Source: JAANXG01 sp963731035
GTDB lineage: Bacteria; Pseudomonadota; Gammaproteobacteria; Arenicellales; JAANXG01
Length of the DNA stretch: 64,000 nt
Direction of reading: 5' to 3'
NCBI GenBank assembly: GCA_963731035.1
Contig: CAVSUY010000018.1
Span: 62,001-126,000 of the forward strand
Translations under genes and position numbers: made by a program
Notes under the pieces: generated by a model
The model's database searches: none
What the model was told of the DNA's origin: nothing
What the model saw: the letters and a program-made list of their open reading frames with translations, nothing else
Shown here: piece after piece, positions 60,885-64,000 of the stretch
Numbering within the stretch: position 1 is the first letter of the stretch
Layout: each line of letters opens with the position of its first letter

Positions 60885-62381
60885 ATGAATGAGAACCTGT
60901 TTGCCCGCCTGCAAGAGCGGTTTCCCGCCGATCGGCAAAGGATCCTGATCGAGACGGACGCCGGCCGAGCCTACACCTGGGACGACCTGGACACGGCCAC
61001 CGCCCGCTTCGCCGGAGTCTTCGCCCGCCATGGACTCGCGCCCGGGGACCGCGTGGCAGCCCAGATCGGCAAATCGCCCGAGGCTCTGTTCCTGTACCTG
61101 GCGTGCGTCCGCTTCGGGCTCATCTACCTGCCACTGAATACCGCCTACCAGCGCAGTGAGCTGGACTACTTCTTCACCGACGCCCAGCCCGCCATGGTGG
61201 TGGGCCGTCCCGAGTCCGAGGAGCTGCTCGCCGAATTGCTGCCGCCGGGCGCGCCTTTGTACACGCTCGACCAATCCGCGGGGGGCACGCTCCCCCGGGC
61301 GGCCGCGGATAGCGATCCCTTTGCAGGCTGTCATGAATCGGACGGCGACGATGTCGCCGTCATCATCTACACCTCCGGTACCACCGGCCGGCCCAAAGGC
61401 GCGATGATCACCCACGGCAACCTCACCAGCAATGCCCAGGCCCTGGTATCCACCTGGGGCTTCAGCGATCGCGACGTGCTGCTGCACGTTCTGCCGCTGT
61501 TCCATGTCCATGGTCTGTTCGTCGCTTGTCACTGCGTCCTGTGGAGCGGCGCCCGGATGCGCTTTCTGCACGATCCCGCCGTCGCCAAAATCCTGCGCTT
61601 CCTTCCCGAAGCCACCGTCATGATGGGGGTGCCGACTCACTACACCCGGCTGCTCGCCAGCGAGGAATTCGACCGCGAAACCTGCGCCAATATGCGCCTG
61701 TTCATCTCAGGCTCGGCGCCGCTGCTGCCCCAGACCTTCGAGGAGTTCGCGCAGCGCAGCGGCCACCGGATACTGGAGCGCTACGGGATGTCCGAGACCG
61801 GGATGAACGCATCCAATCCGCTCGAAGGACCGCGGGTACCCGGTACCGTGGGCCCGCCGCTGCCGGGCGTCGACGCCCGGGTGGTCAAAGCGGACGACAA
61901 GATTGCAGCAACGGGGGAGATTGGTGTTCTGCAGGTCAAAGGCCCCAACGTGTTCAAAGGCTACTGGCACATGCCGGAGAAGACCGCCGAGGAGTTCACC
62001 AACGACGGCTATTTCATCACCGGCGATCTCGCTTCCATCGACGAGAGCGGCTACATCCGGATCGAAGGGCGGCACAAGGACCTGATCATTTCCGGTGGAT
62101 ACAATATCTACCCGAAGGAGATCGAGCTGTGCATCGACGCCATGCCGGAGGTGGTGGAGTCGGCGGTGATCGGCCTGCCCCACCCGGACTTCGGGGAAGC
62201 CGTTTGCGCGGTGGTTGTGAAGCAGCCGGGCAGCGCGCTGACCGAGTCGATACTGATCGAGCGGCTGAAGGGAGAACTGGCGCCCTTCAAGGCGCCCAAA
62301 TCCGTGCACTTCACAGATACCTTGCCGCGCAACGCCATGAGCAAGGTGCAGAAGAAGGTCCTGCGCGACCGATACATGTAG
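60885..62381 (+). CDS. matB: Malonyl-CoA synthetase (malonate-CoA ligase)
   Basis: AMP-forming ligase of 498 residues, similar to MatB. Core motifs are IIYTSGTTGRPKGAMITHGN, the family-typical LFHVHGLFVACHCVLWSGA, MSETGMNASNPLEGPRVPGTVG, GDLASIDESGYIRIEGRHKD and the end Lys in RNAMSKVQKK. MatB makes malonyl-CoA from free malonate, supplying fatty acid or polyketide synthesis. No malonate decarboxylase or transporter gene lies next to it. Confidence 0.88.
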   Translation: MNENLFARLQERFPADRQRILIETDAGRAYTWDDLDTATARFAGVFARHGLAPGDRVAAQIGKSPEALFLYLACVRFGLIYLPLNTAYQRSELDYFFTDAQPAMVVGRPESEELLAELLPPGAPLYTLDQSAGGTLPRAAADSDPFAGCHESDGDDVAVIIYTSGTTGRPKGAMITHGNLTSNAQALVSTWGFSDRDVLLHVLPLFHVHGLFVACHCVLWSGARMRFLHDPAVAKILRFLPEATVMMGVPTHYTRLLASEEFDRETCANMRLFISGSAPLLPQTFEEFAQRSGHRILERYGMSETGMNASNPLEGPRVPGTVGPPLPGVDARVVKADDKIAATGEIGVLQVKGPNVFKGYWHMPEKTAEEFTNDGYFITGDLASIDESGYIRIEGRHKDLIISGGYNIYPKEIELCIDAMPEVVESAVIGLPHPDFGEAVCAVVVKQPGSALTESILIERLKGELAPFKAPKSVHFTDTLPRNAMSKVQKKVLRDRYM

Positions 62382-62442
62382 GTCGGCATTCCACGCCGAC
62401 GTAAACGTCACCGCGATAGAATCCGGAATCACAAATAAGACT

Positions 62443-63774
62443 ATGACCGACAACCCCAAGATCGGCGTCGTCAGTCTCGGCTGCCCCAAGGCCCTGGTGG
62501 ACACCGAGCGTATCCTGACGCAGCTGCGCATCGACGGCTACGAGATCGTATCGACCTACCAGGATGCCGCCCTGGTGATCGTCAACACCTGCGGTTTTAT
62601 CGACGAAGCCAAGGCCGAGTCCCTGGACGCCATCGGCGAGGCCCTGGACGAGAACGGGCGGGTGATCGTCACCGGCTGTCTGGGCGCGAAGAAGGGAGAG
62701 ATCGAGTCCGTCCATCCGGCGGTGCTGGCCGTTACCGGTCCCCAGGCCTACGAGGCGGTGGTCGACCAGGTCCATCGACACGTGCCGCCTCCGCAGCACG
62801 ATCCCTACACCTCGCTGGTCCCGCCCCAGGGCATCAAGCTGACGCCACGGCACTACGCGTACCTGAAGATCTCCGAAGGCTGCAATCACCGGTGCAGCTT
62901 CTGCATCATTCCTTCCATGCGCGGTAAGCTGGCGAGCCGGCCTGCCGGCGACATTCTCGCCGAAGCCGAGCGCCTGGCTGCCGCCGGCGTCAGGGAGTTG
63001 CTGGTGATCTCCCAGGACACCAGCGCCTACGGGGCAGACATCAAGTACCGAACCAGCTTCTGGAACGGCGCGCCGGTCAAGTCGAGGCTGTCCGACCTCT
63101 GCGAGAAGCTGTCACAGCTCGACGTCTGGGTACGGTTGCACTACGTCTATCCCTACCCGCACGTGGACGACCTGATTCCTTTGATGGCCGAGGACCGGCT
63201 ACTGCCTTACCTGGACATCCCCTTCCAGCACGGCAGCCCAAGGATTCTGAAGCTGATGCGGCGTCCGGCTGCGGCGGAGAATACGCTGGAGCGAATCGCG
63301 AAGTGGCGTTCGATTCGCCCCGACATCGCCATCCGCAGCACCTTCATCGTGGGCTTTCCAGGCGAAACGGAGCAGGACTTCGAGGAGCTGTTGTCGTTTC
63401 TCGAAGGCGCACGCCTCGACCGCGTCGGCTGCTTCAAGTATTCACCGGTGGAAGGCGCCAGGGCCAACGAGCTGCCCGATCCCGTTCCGGAGGAGATCAA
63501 GGAGCAACGCTTCGAGCGATTCATGACGCTGCAGGCGGAAATCAGCGCCGGCAAGCTGCGGGAGCGGATCGGCCGGGAGTACGAATTATTGATAGACGCC
63601 GTCGAGAACGGCCACGCCGTGGGACGCAGCAAGCTGGAGGCGCCGGAGATCGACGGTGTGGTCTACCTGGAGGATGCGTCCGGTCTTGCGCCGGGAGACG
63701 TGACCCGGGTCGTGATCGAGGATTGTGATGAACACGACCTCTGGGGGCGGCCGGTCGATCGCGGAATGGCGTAG
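62443..63774 (+). CDS. rimO: Ribosomal protein S12 methylthiotransferase RimO
   Basis: Radical SAM enzyme that adds a methylthio group to Asp88 of ribosomal protein S12. The 443-residue protein has an N-terminal UPF0004 domain (VSLGCPKALVDTERIL, NTCGFIDEAKAES) whose three Cys bind the auxiliary cluster, the radical SAM motif CNHRCSFC, and a C-terminal TRAM domain (ERIGREYELLIDAVENG...). LGCPKALVD separates RimO from MiaB. Length matches E. coli RimO (441). Confidence 0.97.
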   Translation: MTDNPKIGVVSLGCPKALVDTERILTQLRIDGYEIVSTYQDAALVIVNTCGFIDEAKAESLDAIGEALDENGRVIVTGCLGAKKGEIESVHPAVLAVTGPQAYEAVVDQVHRHVPPPQHDPYTSLVPPQGIKLTPRHYAYLKISEGCNHRCSFCIIPSMRGKLASRPAGDILAEAERLAAAGVRELLVISQDTSAYGADIKYRTSFWNGAPVKSRLSDLCEKLSQLDVWVRLHYVYPYPHVDDLIPLMAEDRLLPYLDIPFQHGSPRILKLMRRPAAAENTLERIAKWRSIRPDIAIRSTFIVGFPGETEQDFEELLSFLEGARLDRVGCFKYSPVEGARANELPDPVPEEIKEQRFERFMTLQAEISAGKLRERIGREYELLIDAVENGHAVGRSKLEAPEIDGVVYLEDASGLAPGDVTRVVIEDCDEHDLWGRPVDRGMA

Positions 63775-63789
63775 CACATGCATCGATTG

Positions 63790-63922
63790 ATCGCGGCTGA
63801 CGGCAATCGCTCCCCGCGATTTGCTGCAATTCCTCCATCCATGGAGGTCGAAGCCGCTCCTACAATCCAAGGATTATCGCGGTGCTGAGCCCGGGATTGT
63901 AGGAGCGGCTTCAGCCGCGATC
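63790..63922. repeat. REP-like repeat cluster, partly degenerate
   Basis: Three units after rimO: a degenerate ATCGCGGCTGACGGCAATCG near 63790, GAAGCCGCTCCTACAATCC near 63850, and GGATTGTAGGAGCGGCTTCA near 63894-63913 with its partner GCCGCGATCC. Beyond 63922 I see nothing to call. Confidence 0.7.
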
Positions 63923-64000
63923 CCTTGTCCCCCTGGGGAAAAAGGACAGGATGAGCGAAAACCGCGGATAAGGGATTCGCACGTCAGCGCTGCTTCAAGA

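Noticed and set aside
60804..61640. Upstream extension of the FAD oxidoreductase frame
   Set aside because: The extra ~279 residues are antisense to matB and show no protein family character.
1..64000. tRNA genes, rRNA genes and CRISPR arrays
   Set aside because: None seen: the only tRNA-like fold is in tmRNA, and the dispersed repeats are palindromic REP-type units, not regularly spaced direct repeats.

Overview
The window is about 64 kb of GC-rich chromosomal DNA from a gammaproteobacterium. Evidence for this is the block hrcA / grpE-dnaK-dnaJ / nadK-recN-bamE / rnfH-ratA / smpB-ssrA, a tmRNA tag of ANDDNYALAA, metG-rnfB-nth, single-subunit ATP sulfurylase, a diheme c4-type cytochrome and a class GN sortase with its own target. 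REP-like palindromes (core TAGGAGCGGCTTCAGCCGCG or the compensated GACTTCAGTC form) separate many transcription units. I would guess a marine or sulfur-oxidising lineage near the Chromatiales, but the window does not fix the family.

Layout. 1-7.6 kb: aldehyde dehydrogenase tail, metG, an orphan rnfB, nth, a FIST sensor, an ArsS-like radical SAM enzyme and a polytopic membrane protein. 7.7-11.8 kb: a TetR-controlled operon for a strongly diverged B12-dependent acyl-CoA mutase (small and large subunits, MeaB chaperone, hotdog thioesterase). 11.9-24.7 kb: heat-shock and housekeeping genes, ending in smpB and tmRNA. 24.7-36.3 kb: an accessory region between the tmRNA gene and arfB. It holds a five-gene minus-strand operon (FAD amine/amino-acid oxidase, threonine-synthase-like PLP enzyme, adenylation-carrier-thioesterase protein, two asparagine-synthetase-like paralogues), with a glycosyltransferase, an FkbM methyltransferase and a sulfotransferase beside it. 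Two of its promoters share an elaborate element with identical spacing. I regard this as the best candidate for an undescribed biosynthetic system. 36.5-44 kb: arfB, aldo/keto reductase, an Mth938-like gene, an unrecognised gene, enoyl-CoA hydratase and acyl-CoA ligase, a LysR remnant, and a glycosyltransferase-sulfotransferase pair. 44.5-53.6 kb: two DAHP synthases around an SH3 protein and sat, then sixA, a TlpA-like thioredoxin, the sortase target and sortase, and a TPMT-like methyltransferase. 53.6-64 kb: a MITE-like element, cytochrome c4, a pair of dynamin-like GTPases, a DUF1820 gene, large inverted repeats, a FAD oxidoreductase, malonyl-CoA synthetase and rimO.

Single-base frameshifts interrupt several otherwise well-conserved genes (an Asn-synthetase-like gene, the FAD oxidase, the Mth938-like gene, one DAHP synthase, and one GTPase twice). 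One is a lost C in a homopolymer. Because they also hit genes expected to be functional, I read most of them as likely assembly errors, and I give the reconstructed gene spans. The LysR remnant carries several independent lesions and looks truly decayed.
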